Source: Salinisphaera hydrothermalis C41B8 (GTDB taxonomy: Bacteria > Pseudomonadota > Gammaproteobacteria > Nevskiales > Salinisphaeraceae). Taken from it: a stretch of 64,000 bases of DNA. Shown one piece after another: positions 9,974-23,577 of this stretch (position 1 is the first letter of the stretch; each line of letters begins with the position of its first letter). The translations under genes were made by a program, and so were the position numbers. Location: the NCBI RefSeq assembly GCF_000732535.1, contig NZ_APNK01000004.1:124001-188000 (forward strand). The letters run 5' to 3'. The notes beneath the pieces are model-generated. The model did not search any database. It worked only from the letters and a program-made list of their open reading frames with translations, and was not told where the DNA came from.

Positions 9974-10136
9974 GATGACGTCCTTTCCTATGAAACCAGA
10001 CTAACGGGACCGGAGCGCCGGCTCATCTTTCCACCCGCTTTCCCACGACGCCGCCGCTTTCCCGCTGATATTATGCGGGAACAGTCGCGCGGCGGGGGAA
10101 GCGCGTGATACGACGGTCTCTCGGGAGCAATAATTA

Positions 10137-12157
10137 ATGACACTGTTCAAGGCAGGCCTGCGGGCCACAGCAATCGTGGCTGCCGCGCTGGCGATGGCCG
10201 GCTGCGCTTCTCAGATGGCCGGCGGGCCCTCTTCCAAGCCGTCCAACCCCGCCGATGCCGCGGCCCAGGCCGCCGAAACCAGCCATTACAAAACGGCGGT
10301 GCGCGAATACATGCGTGCAGCCAGCCAAGCCAGCCAGCCGGCCGCCCAGCGTCGCTACCGGCTCGAAGCCGGCCTCGCGGCCGCCCAGGGCGGGGATGCC
10401 CAGACAGCACAGCAGTTGCTCGGTGGGATCGATCCGAGCCAGCTCGACCCGACCAATCAAGCGCGCTACAACCTGGCCCAGCGCGAGATATCGATTGCGG
10501 GCATGTCGCCCGACCAGGCGCTGACGCATCTGCCAAAACCGGCACGCAATACCGCCCCCGCCGTGGCTCAGCGCGTCTGGGAGAAACGGGCCGATCTGCA
10601 TTTCGCCAACGACGAGCCGGTTCAGGGCATCGAAGCACTGGTTCAACGCGACGTCTGGCTGATGAACGATCGCGCCATGCGGGCCAACGACAATCGCATC
10701 TACGACAAGTCGCTCGACGCGATCGGCCTTGGCATCGGCCCGAACAGCCGGGCCGCGAAAGACGCCGGCAAGACCACCCGCGGCTGGCTGGCGCTCGCCC
10801 AGATCGGCCAGCAACCGTTCGCCGACCGCACCGCGCGCGACAAGGCCATCGCGCAATGGCAGAAGCAGTACCCGGGGCATCCGGCAAACCGCACCATCCT
10901 CGCCGATCGTTTTCACTATAAGAACGCGACCCAGGTCACGCGTCAGAAGCCCGGCCAAATGCTCAACGGCCAGGCGCCGCAGCCGACGAGCGACCAGGTC
11001 GCGCTCGCCCTGCCCCTGACCGGGCAGTTCCAGAACGCGGCCCAGGCCATTCGCGACGGCTTCATGTTCGCCTATCAGAATAATCCGGCCGGCATGCCCC
11101 AGCCGCTGATCTACGACAGCAACACCATGTCGCCGCAAGCGTTGCTCTCGCGCGCCGAGAGCGACAACGTCGGCATCCTCGTCGGCCCGCTGGACAAGTC
11201 AAAAGTCCAGGCAATGTCCGATCTTTCGCTGCCGATGCCGGAGATCGCGCTCAATACCTCGAGCGACGCCGACCAACGCCCGGGCTTCTATCAGTTCGGG
11301 CTGGCCCCGGAAGACGAGGCCGCATCGGCCGCTGCCCATGCCGTACAGGCGGGCTACACCCACGCTCTGGCGCTGGTACCGAGCGGCGACTGGGGTGATC
11401 GCGTACTCGATGCGTTCCGCAGCGCCCTGGCCGCCCGCGGCGGTCAGCTCGTCGGCTACCAGACGTATGACGAGAGCAGCCACGACCACAGTCAGGCCAT
11501 TCAACAAGTGCTGGCCAACCAGAACAACGCCGACTTCATCTTCGTGGCGGCGCAGCCTCTACAGGCGCGGCTGATCCGCAGCCAGCTGAAGTATTATCAC
11601 GCGGCCGACCTGCCGATGGTCACGACCTCGCACGCGTTTTCCGGCACGGTTAATCCGGGCGAAGACATCGACCTCGACGATGTGCATTTCGTGGATATGC
11701 CCTGGTTGTTGGGGCACGGTGGCACGATCACCCGCCTGCGCAGCGAAGCCGCCGATGCGTACGGCGACGAGGCAAAATCCTATGCCCGGCTGTTCGCCAT
11801 GGGCATGGACGCCTGGTTGCTGGCCCACAAGCTGGACCAGAGCGGTCTATCGACCGGGCAACCGATCGAAGGCATGAGCGGCGTGCTGTCGATACAGCCG
11901 GATGGCTACATCAAGCGCTATCTGGGCTGGGCCGTGTTCCATAACGGCCGCCCGCAGACCCTGTCCATGCCGTCGATCAGCCAGGCCAAGTCGGGCGACA
12001 GCTACGCGCAGCAACAGCAGAAGAACAACGCGGGCAACGGCAATTCGCTCTCCGCGCCGCGCAGCGGCAACAACGCCGTCGCGCCCACCGCCGCCGGGCC
12101 GTCGACGTCCAGCCAGTCGACGCCCGCCGCGCCCTCATCGAGCGGCAACGACGCGTC

Positions 12158-12176
<19 letters not shown>
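10137..12176 (+). CDS. lpoA: Penicillin-binding protein activator, LpoA/LppC family outer-membrane lipoprotein
   Basis: Outer-membrane lipoprotein that activates the bifunctional synthase PBP1A through the periplasm. The 679-residue product has a lipoprotein signal peptide with lipobox LAMAGC (Cys about 22), an N-terminal TPR-like helical domain rich in Ala and Gln, and a C-terminal periplasmic-binding-protein-like domain (ALALPLTGQFQNAAQAIRDG around residue 285, then LVPSGDWGDRVLDAFRSA). A low-complexity Ser/Ala/Asn tail ends the protein. A GGGAG Shine-Dalgarno nine bases before the ATG supports the start. The order lpoA-yraN-diaA matches E. coli. Confidence 0.93.
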
Positions 12177-13387
<1,211 letters not shown>

Positions 13388-13478
13388 GCGCTCACCGAAG
13401 TACATCGGCGCAAGATCGTGATGCGCCAGTCCGTGGATGTACCGGCGCCAACCGGCAGCCGCGGCTCGTCCGTTGTTG

Positions 13479-13937
13479 CTATTTAACGACCTTCAGATGC
13501 GGATGCTTCTTGCGGGCCGGCGCATCGGAGTCGTCGGCGCCGCCCGTCTCGTCGCTGGTCTCGCTCGCATCCTGGGACGCGCCGGCGATGGTTTCCTCGC
13601 TGGCGGTCTCGTCTTCCTCGACCTCCCCGAACAGCATGCCCTCGCCGTTTTCGCGGGCATACAGCGCCAGCACCGCGCCCGGCGGAACGGCGACGTTGTA
13701 GTTGGCGCCGGAAAACCGTGCGGAGAAGCTGATCAGCTGATTCTCCAGCGCCAGGCCGCGTACGGCCGTCGGGCTGATGTTGATCGTGATCTTGCCATCG
13801 TCGGTCACGAACTGGCGCGGCACGTTCACGCCCGGCGCGTCCGCTGCCACCAGCAGATGCGGCGTCAGGTCGTTATCGAGCACCCAGTCGTAGAGCGCCC
13901 GGATGAGATAGGGGCGTCGCGAAGTCAATTCGGCCAT
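13479..13937 (-). CDS. sspB: ClpXP protease specificity-enhancing factor SspB
   Basis: Adaptor that tethers ssrA-tagged proteins to ClpXP. The start at 13935-13937 gives a 152-residue protein beginning MAELTSRRPYLIRALYDWVL; the frame is open further upstream, but the longer version would cover the sspA end. The folded domain includes HLLVAADAPGVNVPRQFVTDDGKITINI and AVRGLALENQLISFSARFSG. A long acidic Glu/Asp/Ser linker follows, and the basic ClpX-binding tail (HPHLKVVK) is at the extreme C-terminus, exactly as in known SspB. It lies directly downstream of sspA. Confidence 0.96.
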   Translation of the reverse strand: MAELTSRRPYLIRALYDWVLDNDLTPHLLVAADAPGVNVPRQFVTDDGKITINISPTAVRGLALENQLISFSARFSGANYNVAVPPGAVLALYARENGEGMLFGEVEEDETASEETIAGASQDASETSDETGGADDSDAPARKKHPHLKVVK

Positions 13938-13963
13938 TCGGGTTTCGCCTCGTCGTCTTTGGC

Positions 13964-14593
13964 TCAGTGAGCGGCCAGCGTCGGTCGCATGTCGGCTTCC
14001 TCGGCGGACAGGCTGGCCTCGAAGGCCGGGCGCGCGAACAGGCGCGCCGCATACTGGCCGAGCCGTTCGCCATGCTTGGCCGGCAGGCTCACCTGATAAT
14101 GCTCCAGCCGCCACAATATGGGCGCCAGCGTACAATCCAACAGCGAGAATTCCTCGCCGATGTAATGCTTGGGCGCGAACTCGGCGGCCAGCGTGGTCAA
14201 CAGTTCGGTCATGCGGGCCCGGGCCTTGCGCGCGACCGCGGGCGTCCCCTCCAGATCCTCGCAGAGATCGTAAAGATCGGACTCCATACGGAAGATGGCC
14301 AGCCGGTACTGGGCCCGTAACACCGGATCCACCGGCATCAGCGGCGGATGCGGATAACGCTCGTCGATGTATTCGATGATGATACGCGGGTCGTAGACCA
14401 CCAGCTCTCGATCCACCAGCGTCGGTACCGTATTGTACGGATTCAGATCGATCAGATCCTCGCTCTGGTCATCCTCGCGCAGCTCGACAACGTCGTAATT
14501 CGCGACGCCCTTCTCTGCCATGACCAGTCGGACGCGATGACTGTGAACCGAGCTGGGATGGCTGTATAGAGTAATCGAGGAACGCCGGGCCAT
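13964..14593 (-). CDS. sspA: Stringent starvation protein A
   Basis: RNA polymerase-associated protein with a glutathione-S-transferase fold. The 209-residue protein has the thioredoxin-like N-terminal domain (LYSHPSSVHSHRVRLVMAEKG), the DLNPYNTVPTLVDRELVVYDPRIIIEYIDERYPHPPLMP block at about residues 50-87 and a helical C-terminal domain. It lacks an obvious catalytic Cys/Ser pair for glutathione, as is usual for SspA. It forms an operon with sspB (26-bp gap). Confidence 0.96.
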   Translation of the reverse strand: MARRSSITLYSHPSSVHSHRVRLVMAEKGVANYDVVELREDDQSEDLIDLNPYNTVPTLVDRELVVYDPRIIIEYIDERYPHPPLMPVDPVLRAQYRLAIFRMESDLYDLCEDLEGTPAVARKARARMTELLTTLAAEFAPKHYIGEEFSLLDCTLAPILWRLEHYQVSLPAKHGERLGQYAARLFARPAFEASLSAEEADMRPTLAAH

Positions 14594-14679
14594 ACTTGTA
14601 TCCTGTTCGACAGCAGCGCGCCGCGCGGGCGCTTGCCCACGCGCATAAGGTCGCGCCGATGCCTGTGATCGTCCGCCGA

Positions 14680-14688
14680 ACTATAGCA
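14680..14688 (-). promoter_or_regulatory. Probable extended -10 promoter for sspA-sspB
   Basis: The minus strand reads TGCTATAGT, an extended -10 element, about 90 bases upstream of the sspA ATG. No good -35 is visible at the right spacing, which fits an extended -10 promoter. It lies in the only sizeable gap (14594-14846) of this gene group. A GAACGCCG/CGGCGTTC inverted repeat just upstream of it could end hisD transcription, although no T-run is present. Confidence 0.5.
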
Positions 14689-14846
14689 TGCCGTCGCCGG
14701 CCCGAACGCCGCGAATCAACGGCGTTCGCTGGCTTGCGGTCGTGCCAACACCCGAGGCGGCGCCCCATATCGGCCGCCAGAGATCCGGCCGGGCGAGTGC
14801 CGCAACACATCTTGCAGCGTGGCCCGAGCCCAACCGCGAGCACGGC

Positions 14847-16153
14847 TCAGTCCGTCGAGCCGCCCCCGGCACGCGCCGCGGCCGACGCAGCATGCGCGTG
14901 CAGCCCCTCACCTTCGGCCAGACGCACCGCAATCGGCGCCAGTCGTCGGGCGCCGGCTTCGCTGGCCGACACCACGGAGATACGTTTCTGGAAGTCGTAG
15001 GCCCCGAGCGCCGAGGAAAACCGCGCGGTACGCCCGGTTGGCAACACGTGGTTCGGCCCGGCGCAGTAGTCGCCGAAGGCTTCCGGCGTGCGATGGCCCA
15101 TGAAGATGGCGCCTGCATGGCGGATACCGTCCAGCAACGCGTCGGGATCGGCGACCGCCAACTCCAGATGCTCGGGCGCGATGGCGTTGACCAGCCGAAG
15201 AGCATCGTCCAGATCGGCGCAGCGGATCAGGGCGCCGTGGCCATCGAGGGCCGCCCGGATGATCGCCGCGCGCGGCTGATCGGCGATGAGACGCTCGACC
15301 GCAGCATCGACCGCATCCAGATAATCCGCGTCCGGGCTTACTAGCATCGCCCGCGCCATTTCATCGTGCTCGGCCTGGGCGAACAGATCGAGCGCCGCCC
15401 ATTCCGGGTCGCCGGTGCCATCGGCCACGATCAACACCTCCGAGGGCCCGGCCACCGATTCGATGCCCACACGCCCGAAGACCTGGCGTTTGGCCGACGC
15501 GACGTAGGCATTGCCCGGCCCGACGATCTTGTCGACTTCGGGGATGTGCTCGGTGCCATAGGCCAAGGCTGCCACGGCCTGGGCGCCGCCGATGGTGAAG
15601 AAACGATCGACACCGGCCACCGCCGCCGCGGCGAGCACCCATTCGTTGAGCACACCCTCGGGCGCCGGCGACACCATCACGATTTCGCCCACGCCGGCCA
15701 CTTTGGCCGGCACCGCGTTCATCAACACGCTTGAGGGGTAAGCCGCCTTGCCGCCCGGCGCATAGATGCCGGCCCGCTCGATCGGCCGAACGATCTGGCC
15801 GAGTTCGTTGCCGTCATCGTCGTGATAACGCACGGGTGCGATCTTTTGCGACTCGGCGAACGACGCGATGCGCTCGGCCGCGGCTTCGAGCGCGGCGCGA
15901 TCATCGGCCGCCAACGCGTCGAGCGCACGCTGCATACGCTCGCGCGAAATCTCGAGGGCGTCGAAGGCGACGCCATCACGCCGGTCGAGTTCGCGCGTGT
16001 ACTCGAGCACGGCCTCGTCACCGCGCTCACGCACATCGGCGATGATCGCCGCGACGCGGGCGTCGATCTCGGTCTGCTCTGGGCTGTCGCGATCGGTCAG
16101 TGCCGCAAACTGGGCATCGAACGCGGCGTCCGCGGTATCCAGACGACGCATGC

Positions 16154-16157
<4 letters not shown>
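14847..16157 (-). CDS. hisD: Histidinol dehydrogenase
   Basis: Catalyses the last two oxidations of histidine synthesis (histidinol to histidine, NAD- and zinc-dependent). The 436-residue protein has normal length. Recognisable are the NAD-binding region [16 protein letters not shown], the block [20 protein letters not shown] with the zinc-associated His, and [36 protein letters not shown] near residue 350. It overlaps hisG by 4 bp on the upstream side. No hisC follows; sspA is next. Confidence 0.97.
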
Positions 16158-18358
<2,201 letters not shown>

Positions 18359-18420
18359 GACTCAAGCCTCCAATAATGGGCAAAAATGCTAGCACGCTAA
18401 CATTGGTCTTCGTGCAGCGA

Positions 18421-19176
18421 TCAACCGCGGATCTTGTAACCGCGCGCGAGCATGGTGATGGCGATCACCGACACCACCGTAAAGAACGCCGCTGCCACGA
18501 TCAGGCTGACCAGCGGATTGGCATCGCCGACACCGAAGAAACCGTGTCGGAACCCGTCGATCATGTAGAAGAACGGGTTGAAGTACGACGCGTGCTGCCA
18601 GAACGACGGCAGATTATGAATGGAATAAAACACCCCCGAAAGGAAACTCATCGGGAGAATGAAGAAATTCTGAAACGCCGCCAGGTGATCGAATTTGTTG
18701 GCCAGTATGCCGGCGATCAGACCCATGACGGCGAGCGTGCCGCCGGAAAAGATCAGCATGGCCAGCATCAGCAGCGGATCGTGGACCGGCACGTGCACGA
18801 AAAACTGGGTGACGATATAAAGCACGATCGCGACCAGTACCGCACGCACCAGCGAGGCAGCGATATAGGCCAGATAGATCTCGAACGCCGACAATGGCGT
18901 CATCAAAAGAAACACCAGATTGCCCATGATCTTGGACTGGGTGATCGACGACGACGTATTGGCGAACGAGTTCTGGATGATGCTCATCATCATCAGCCCG
19001 GGCACCAGGAACTCGACCGCGCGCACGCCTTCGATGGTCTGGCCGGCCAGCACTTGGCCGAATACCGCCATGTACAGCAGCGCCGTGACCACCGGCGCAC
19101 CGACGGTCTGCAGGATCACACTGTAGAAGCGCCGGACTTCCTTGATGAACAGGGTATAGCAGCCGCGCCAGTTCAT
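18421..19176 (-). CDS. ABC-2 type transporter permease (YadH-like)
   Basis: Membrane subunit of an ABC exporter of unknown substrate. The 251-residue protein has six hydrophobic segments and the ABC-2 signature near residues 60-100 (VEFLVPGLMMMSIIQNSFAN) and at the end (LPSFWQHASYFNPFFYMIDGFRHGFFGVGD). It resembles the E. coli YadH family. The start overlaps the stop of the ATPase gene by 4 bp, so the two are co-translated. Confidence 0.9.
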   Translation of the reverse strand: MNWRGCYTLFIKEVRRFYSVILQTVGAPVVTALLYMAVFGQVLAGQTIEGVRAVEFLVPGLMMMSIIQNSFANTSSSITQSKIMGNLVFLLMTPLSAFEIYLAYIAASLVRAVLVAIVLYIVTQFFVHVPVHDPLLMLAMLIFSGGTLAVMGLIAGILANKFDHLAAFQNFFILPMSFLSGVFYSIHNLPSFWQHASYFNPFFYMIDGFRHGFFGVGDANPLVSLIVAAAFFTVVSVIAITMLARGYKIRG

Positions 19177-20108
19177 GCGCTCACCTTCGAGTCTTCGGAA
19201 TCCATGGTCAGCTCGACGAAAATGTTCTCCAGCGACGGCTCGCGCGTGTGCACGTCGGTGATGCGATAACCCGCACCGCGCACACCTTCGATCACGTCAC
19301 CGATGAAGTCCTCGCCCTGCTTGAGCTTGAGATCGAGCGTATCGCCGCGCCGGTCTTCGACCAGGCGCTGGACCTCGGCGGGCAGCTCGCCGCCGTCACC
19401 CGTGAGTTCGATCGACAGGAAACGATAAGGGTGGCGATCCAGCAACGCCTCCTTGTCTTCCAGCACTTGCAGCTCGCCGTGGTTGAGGATGGCGATGCGA
19501 TCGCACAGCTCCTCGGCCTCTTCCAGATAGTGCGTGGTCAGCACGATCGTGTGGCCGGCCTCGTTGAGCTCGCGCGTGAACTTCCATAGCGTGCGCCGCA
19601 GCTCGACATCGACGCCGGCGGTCGGCTCGTCGAGAATCACCACCTCGGGCTTGTGCACCAGCGCCTGCGCAATCAGCACGCGGCGCTTCATGCCGCCGGA
19701 CAGCTGGCGGATGGAATCCGCGCCCTTGTCCTCGAGCTCGAGGCGTTCGAGCAATTCGTCGATCCAGGGCCAGACTTCCTTGCCACAGCCCTGGTAGCCG
19801 GCCTGCAGGCGCAGCATTTCGCGGACCGAGAAGAACGGATCGTAGACCAGCTCCTGCGGCACCACGCCGAGCGCGCGGCGGGCGGCGCGATAGTCGGACA
19901 CGACATCGTGGCCGAGCACGGCGACCGAACCAGAGGTCGCCTGGGCCAGGCCGGCCGTGATGGAAATCAGCGTGGACTTGCCGGCGCCATTGGGCCCGAG
20001 CAGGCCGAAATATTCGCCGCGCCGGATATCGAAGGACACGCCCTTGAGCGCATGCGTGGTCGCATAACGCTTCTGGACATCCCGAAAGGATATCGCCGTA
20101 TCAGTCAT
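19173..20108 (-). CDS. ABC transporter ATP-binding protein (YadG-like)
   Basis: Energising subunit for the adjacent ABC-2 permease. The start at 20106-20108 gives 311 residues beginning MTDTAISFRDVQKRYATTHA; the frame is open further upstream but that part has no ABC similarity. Walker A is [12 protein letters not shown] (about residues 35-46), the signature is LSGGMKRRVLIAQAL, and Walker B is VVILDEPTAGVD. The C-terminal ~80 residues form the small extra domain common in YadG/NatA-type exporters. In Pseudomonas and E. coli the genes next to ibaG-murA encode the Mla lipid transporter; here this unrelated exporter occupies that place. Confidence 0.93.
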   Translation of the reverse strand: MTDTAISFRDVQKRYATTHALKGVSFDIRRGEYFGLLGPNGAGKSTLISITAGLAQATSGSVAVLGHDVVSDYRAARRALGVVPQELVYDPFFSVREMLRLQAGYQGCGKEVWPWIDELLERLELEDKGADSIRQLSGGMKRRVLIAQALVHKPEVVILDEPTAGVDVELRRTLWKFTRELNEAGHTIVLTTHYLEEAEELCDRIAILNHGELQVLEDKEALLDRHPYRFLSIELTGDGGELPAEVQRLVEDRRGDTLDLKLKQGEDFIGDVIEGVRGAGYRITDVHTREPSLENIFVELTMDSEDSKVSA

Positions 20109-20191
20109 GACATGGATATGGGTCGGGGCAAGACGGCGCAGTATACGCGCCGCATGTCGGGGCCCCAAGCCGGACGGCCCAGTCGCCCCGG

Positions 20192-20221
20192 TTGGCCTTT
20201 GTACATCTTGCCTGCGATAGA
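20192..20221 (+). promoter_or_regulatory. Possible sigma-70 promoter for kdsD-kdsC-lptCAB
   Basis: TTGGCC (20192-20197), an 18-base spacer and GATAGA (20216-20221) lie just upstream of the kdsD ATG in the 121-bp divergent gap. Both hexamers match at four of six positions, and the start point would lie within a few bases of the ATG, so a second promoter further upstream is possible. Confidence 0.3.
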
Positions 20222-20229
20222 ATGCCGCC

Positions 20230-21207
20230 ATGGAAGCCGACACCCTGATCGCCGCCGGACGGCGCACCGTTAATATCGAAGCCGCCGCCGCCGCGGCGCT
20301 GGAAGCCCGCATCGACGAGAACTTCGCTCGTGCAGCCGATCTCATCATGCACTGTACCGGCCGCGTGATCGTCACCGGGATGGGCAAATCCGGGCATATT
20401 GCCGGCAAGCTGGCCGCCACCCTGGCGTCGACCGGCACGCCGGCGTTTTTCGTGCATCCGGGCGAAGCCAGCCACGGCGATCTGGGCATGATCACCGCAC
20501 ACGACGTGGTCATCGCCCTGTCCTATTCCGGCGAGACCGGCGAGATTCTGACTATTTTGCCGTTGCTTGGACGGCTGGGCGTGCCGCTTATTGCGATGAC
20601 GGGCAAGCCGGAGTCGACCTTGGCCAGCCGCTCGCATGTTCATCTGGATGTCTCGGTCGAAGTCGAGGCCTGCCCGCTCGAACTCGCGCCCACCTCATCG
20701 ACCACCGCAGCCCTGGTCATGGGCGACGCGCTGGCCATCGCCCTGCTCGAAGCCCGCAACTTCACGGCCGAGGATTTCGCCCGCAGCCACCCCGGCGGCT
20801 CGCTCGGCCGGCGTCTGCTGCTAACCGTCGCCGACGTCATGCACACGGACGAGGCGCTACCGCTCGTGAACGAGCACGCCATGATGCGCGAAGCGCTGTT
20901 GGAGATGACCGCCAAGGGGCTCGGCATGACCGGCGTGACCGACGCCGAGGGTCGACTGATCGGGCTATTCACCGACGGCGACCTGCGCCGCGCGCTGGAC
21001 CGCGACCTCGACATCAAGCGCGCCGTGATCGCCGACTACATGACCCACAGTCCGAAGACGGTCGGCCCCGACGTCCTGGCCGCGGAAGCCGTACGGCTAC
21101 TGGAAACTCACCGCATCGGCGGTGGCGCGCTGATGGTGGTCGACGACGATACGCGCCCGATCGGCGCACTCAACATGCAGGATCTGCTACGGGCCGGTGT
21201 GATATGA
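20230..21207 (+). CDS. kdsD: D-arabinose 5-phosphate isomerase
   Basis: Converts ribulose 5-phosphate to arabinose 5-phosphate, the first step of KDO synthesis. The 325-residue protein has an N-terminal SIS domain (VIVTGMGKSGHIAGKLAATL at about 46-65, and SHGDLGMITAHDVVIALSYSG) and two C-terminal CBS repeats (from about residue 205). It begins the LPS gene block and overlaps kdsC by 4 bp (ATGA). Confidence 0.97.
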   Translation: MEADTLIAAGRRTVNIEAAAAAALEARIDENFARAADLIMHCTGRVIVTGMGKSGHIAGKLAATLASTGTPAFFVHPGEASHGDLGMITAHDVVIALSYSGETGEILTILPLLGRLGVPLIAMTGKPESTLASRSHVHLDVSVEVEACPLELAPTSSTTAALVMGDALAIALLEARNFTAEDFARSHPGGSLGRRLLLTVADVMHTDEALPLVNEHAMMREALLEMTAKGLGMTGVTDAEGRLIGLFTDGDLRRALDRDLDIKRAVIADYMTHSPKTVGPDVLAAEAVRLLETHRIGGGALMVVDDDTRPIGALNMQDLLRAGVI

Positions 21208-21728
21208 CGTTTCTGGATCGACCTGATGAGGCGCTGACACCGGCACAACGCGCGGCCGGTATTCGCTTGGCGGTGTTCGACGTCGACGGCGTGATGACCG
21301 ACGGCCGGCTCTATCTCGGCCCGGATGGCGGCGAAACCAAGACCATGCACATCCGCGACGGCCTCGGCTTGAAACGCCTGAGCGCGGCCGGCGTCGAAAT
21401 CGCGGTGATCAGCGGGCGTCCCTCGCCGCCAGTGGCCGCACGGCTGGCCGATCTCGGCGTGCAGGAAGTTCATATGGCATGTGACGACAAGACGGCCAAG
21501 CTGGCCGAGCTGCGCGAGGCGCGCTCACTGGCGGATGGTCAGATTGCGGTCATGGGGGACGACCTGCCGGATCTGGACATCATGCGTTCAGCCGGGCTCG
21601 CCCTGACCGTGGCCGACGCGGTGCCCGAAATCCGCGAGATCGCACACTGGGTGAGTGCCGCGCCCGGCGGCCACGGCGCGGTGCGCGAAGCCTGCGAACT
21701 GATCATCGCCGCGGTCGAGGCCGACTGA
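21204..21728 (+). CDS. kdsC: 3-deoxy-D-manno-octulosonate 8-phosphate phosphatase
   Basis: HAD-superfamily phosphatase that releases KDO from KDO 8-phosphate. The 174-residue protein has the nucleophile motif FDVDGVMTDGRL (Asp26 and Asp28), AVISGRPSPPV for motif II, and VMGDDLPDLDIM for motif IV. The size is that of the cap-less tetrameric KdsC class. It lies between kdsD and lptC with only one base before the next ATG. Confidence 0.97.
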   Translation: MTFLDRPDEALTPAQRAAGIRLAVFDVDGVMTDGRLYLGPDGGETKTMHIRDGLGLKRLSAAGVEIAVISGRPSPPVAARLADLGVQEVHMACDDKTAKLAELREARSLADGQIAVMGDDLPDLDIMRSAGLALTVADAVPEIREIAHWVSAAPGGHGAVREACELIIAAVEAD

Positions 21729-21729
21729 C

Positions 21730-22284
21730 ATGCTGCGTATCGGCGTGATACTGGCGGTGGTATGCGTGATTCTGCTCGGCGCCGGCAGCTGGCTGGGCTC
21801 GCTCAAGCATTCCGGCCCCAAACCGGGCGCCGTACATACCCCGGACGACAGCGACTACTACATGCAGGGCGCCACGGTGTACCAACTCTCCAAGCAGGGC
21901 CAGCTGACCTATCGCATGAAAGTCGGCCAAGTCCTGCACTTCGCGGACGACTCGGCTCGCCTTTCCGATATTGACGTACACTACCTTAAAGGCACGAAGA
22001 CCTACTGGAACCTGCATGCCGCCAAGGGACGCGTCCCGGCGGGCCAGCGCGACCTGTACCTCTACGACGGCGTGGTGATTCATCATCCGCGCGTTAACGG
22101 GAACATGGTGAAGGTGACCACATCGCATGCCTGGGTCCGGCCCAAGGCCAACCGGGTCGACTCGGACGCACGGGTCACTGCCATCGAGCCCGGGCAGAAA
22201 GTCACCGGGGACGGCATGCTGATCAACCTGGATACGAACAAGCTGAAACTGTTGAATAATGTGCATGTCACCTACTCGCCCTGA
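21730..22284 (+). CDS. lptC: LPS export protein LptC
   Basis: Bitopic inner-membrane protein that receives LPS from the LptBFG extractor and passes it to LptA. The 184-residue protein has one N-terminal transmembrane segment (about residues 4-23), followed by a periplasmic jellyroll of beta strands (YYMQGATVYQLSKQGQLTYRMK, DLYLYDGVVIHHPRV). Position between kdsC and lptA is diagnostic. The end overlaps lptA by 26 bp. Confidence 0.94.
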   Translation: MLRIGVILAVVCVILLGAGSWLGSLKHSGPKPGAVHTPDDSDYYMQGATVYQLSKQGQLTYRMKVGQVLHFADDSARLSDIDVHYLKGTKTYWNLHAAKGRVPAGQRDLYLYDGVVIHHPRVNGNMVKVTTSHAWVRPKANRVDSDARVTAIEPGQKVTGDGMLINLDTNKLKLLNNVHVTYSP

Positions 22285-22816
22285 GCACCGCGCGCCGCGG
22301 TCGACGTTGATCGCGCTGGCGCTGCTGGTCGCCGCGCTGACACCAGCGCTGACCCTGGCCGCCACCAGCGATTCGTCGAAGCAGAAGCTGCCGATCAACA
22401 TCCAGGCCAATAACGCCGACTTCACCCAGAAATCGGGGGTGAGCACTTACACCGGCAACGTACACCTCACGCGCGGCGGACTGACGCTGACCGGCAACAA
22501 GCTCGTCGTCACGCAGATGAACGATAAGCATCAAATCAAGGCAGTACTCACCGGCGACCCGGCCCATATCGACAAACAGCCCGATTCGAGCGATAACGAA
22601 GTCGTGACCGGACATGCCCAACAGATCGAATACAGCAATGCCAGCTCGGTGATCACCCTGCGTGGCGACGCCGTAATCAATCGCAACGGCGATCAGATCC
22701 GCGGCGCGGTGATTACTCACAATGTCGATACTGGCGCCACGCACGCCGAGCGTGGCCAGGGCAAGGACGAGCGCGTGCACATCACGATCCAGCCCGCCAA
22801 CCAAGACGGTTCCTGA
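22259..22816 (+). CDS. lptA: LPS transport periplasmic protein LptA
   Basis: Periplasmic bridge protein of the LPS transport machine. The 185-residue product has a signal peptide with hydrophobic core at about residues 16-33, cleaved after Leu-Ala-Ala or nearby, then an OstA domain ([39 protein letters not shown]). A second ATG two codons downstream (22265) is an equally good start. It overlaps lptC at one end and shares one base with the lptB start at the other. Confidence 0.95.
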   Translation: MCMSPTRPEHRAPRSTLIALALLVAALTPALTLAATSDSSKQKLPINIQANNADFTQKSGVSTYTGNVHLTRGGLTLTGNKLVVTQMNDKHQIKAVLTGDPAHIDKQPDSSDNEVVTGHAQQIEYSNASSVITLRGDAVINRNGDQIRGAVITHNVDTGATHAERGQGKDERVHITIQPANQDGS

Positions 22817-23577
22817 TGGCGGCCGCGGCATCCCAGACGCCTATGGCCGAGGACGCGGTGCTTACCGCGACCGGCCTGCGCAAGCGCTACAAAGGGCGCG
22901 ACGTGGTACGCGATGTCGATCTGCGTGTGGCGCGAGGCGAAGTCGTCGGGCTGCTCGGGCCCAACGGGGCCGGCAAGACCACGTCGTTCTACATGATCGT
23001 GGGGCTGGTGACGCCGGACAGCGGCACCCTCGACCTGGGTGGGCACAATCTCGTCGGCCTGCCGATGCATCGACGGTCGCAGATGGGCATTGGCTATCTG
23101 CCCCAGGAAGCCTCGGTATTCCGCAAGCTGACCGTTGCCGACAATATCCGGGCCATTCTGCAGGTTCGGAAGGACCTGGACCGGGCCGGCATCGAACGCG
23201 AGCTTTCGGAGCTGCTCGATGAGCTTTCGATCGGCCATATCGCCGACTCCAAGGGCCTGAATCTGTCCGGCGGCGAACGGCGGCGGGTGGAAATCGCCCG
23301 CGCGCTGGCCGCTCGACCCACCTTCATGCTGCTGGACGAGCCGTTCGCGGGCATCGATCCGATCTCGATCGGCGATATCCGCAGCATCATCCGTCATCTA
23401 CAGAATCGTGGCATCGGCGTGCTGATCACCGACCACAACGTTCGTGAGACCCTGTCGATCTGCGACCGGGCTTATATCCTGGCCGACGGCTCGGTCATTG
23501 CCGAAGGCCAGGGGGAGCATATCCTGGCCGATCAGAAGGTCCGCGACGTCTATCTCGGCGAGGACTTTCGGCTATGA
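22816..23577 (+). CDS. lptB: LPS export ABC transporter ATP-binding protein LptB
   Basis: ATPase that powers LPS extraction from the inner membrane. The 253-residue protein contains Walker A ([15 protein letters not shown]), the Q-loop region [14 protein letters not shown] typical of LptB, the signature [15 protein letters not shown] and Walker [14 protein letters not shown] short N-terminal extension (about 14 residues, [14 protein letters not shown]) precedes the domain; the ATG at 22843 may be the real start. It is followed by rpoN with a 4-bp overlap. Confidence 0.97.
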   Translation: MAAAASQTPMAEDAVLTATGLRKRYKGRDVVRDVDLRVARGEVVGLLGPNGAGKTTSFYMIVGLVTPDSGTLDLGGHNLVGLPMHRRSQMGIGYLPQEASVFRKLTVADNIRAILQVRKDLDRAGIERELSELLDELSIGHIADSKGLNLSGGERRRVEIARALAARPTFMLLDEPFAGIDPISIGDIRSIIRHLQNRGIGVLITDHNVRETLSICDRAYILADGSVIAEGQGEHILADQKVRDVYLGEDFRL

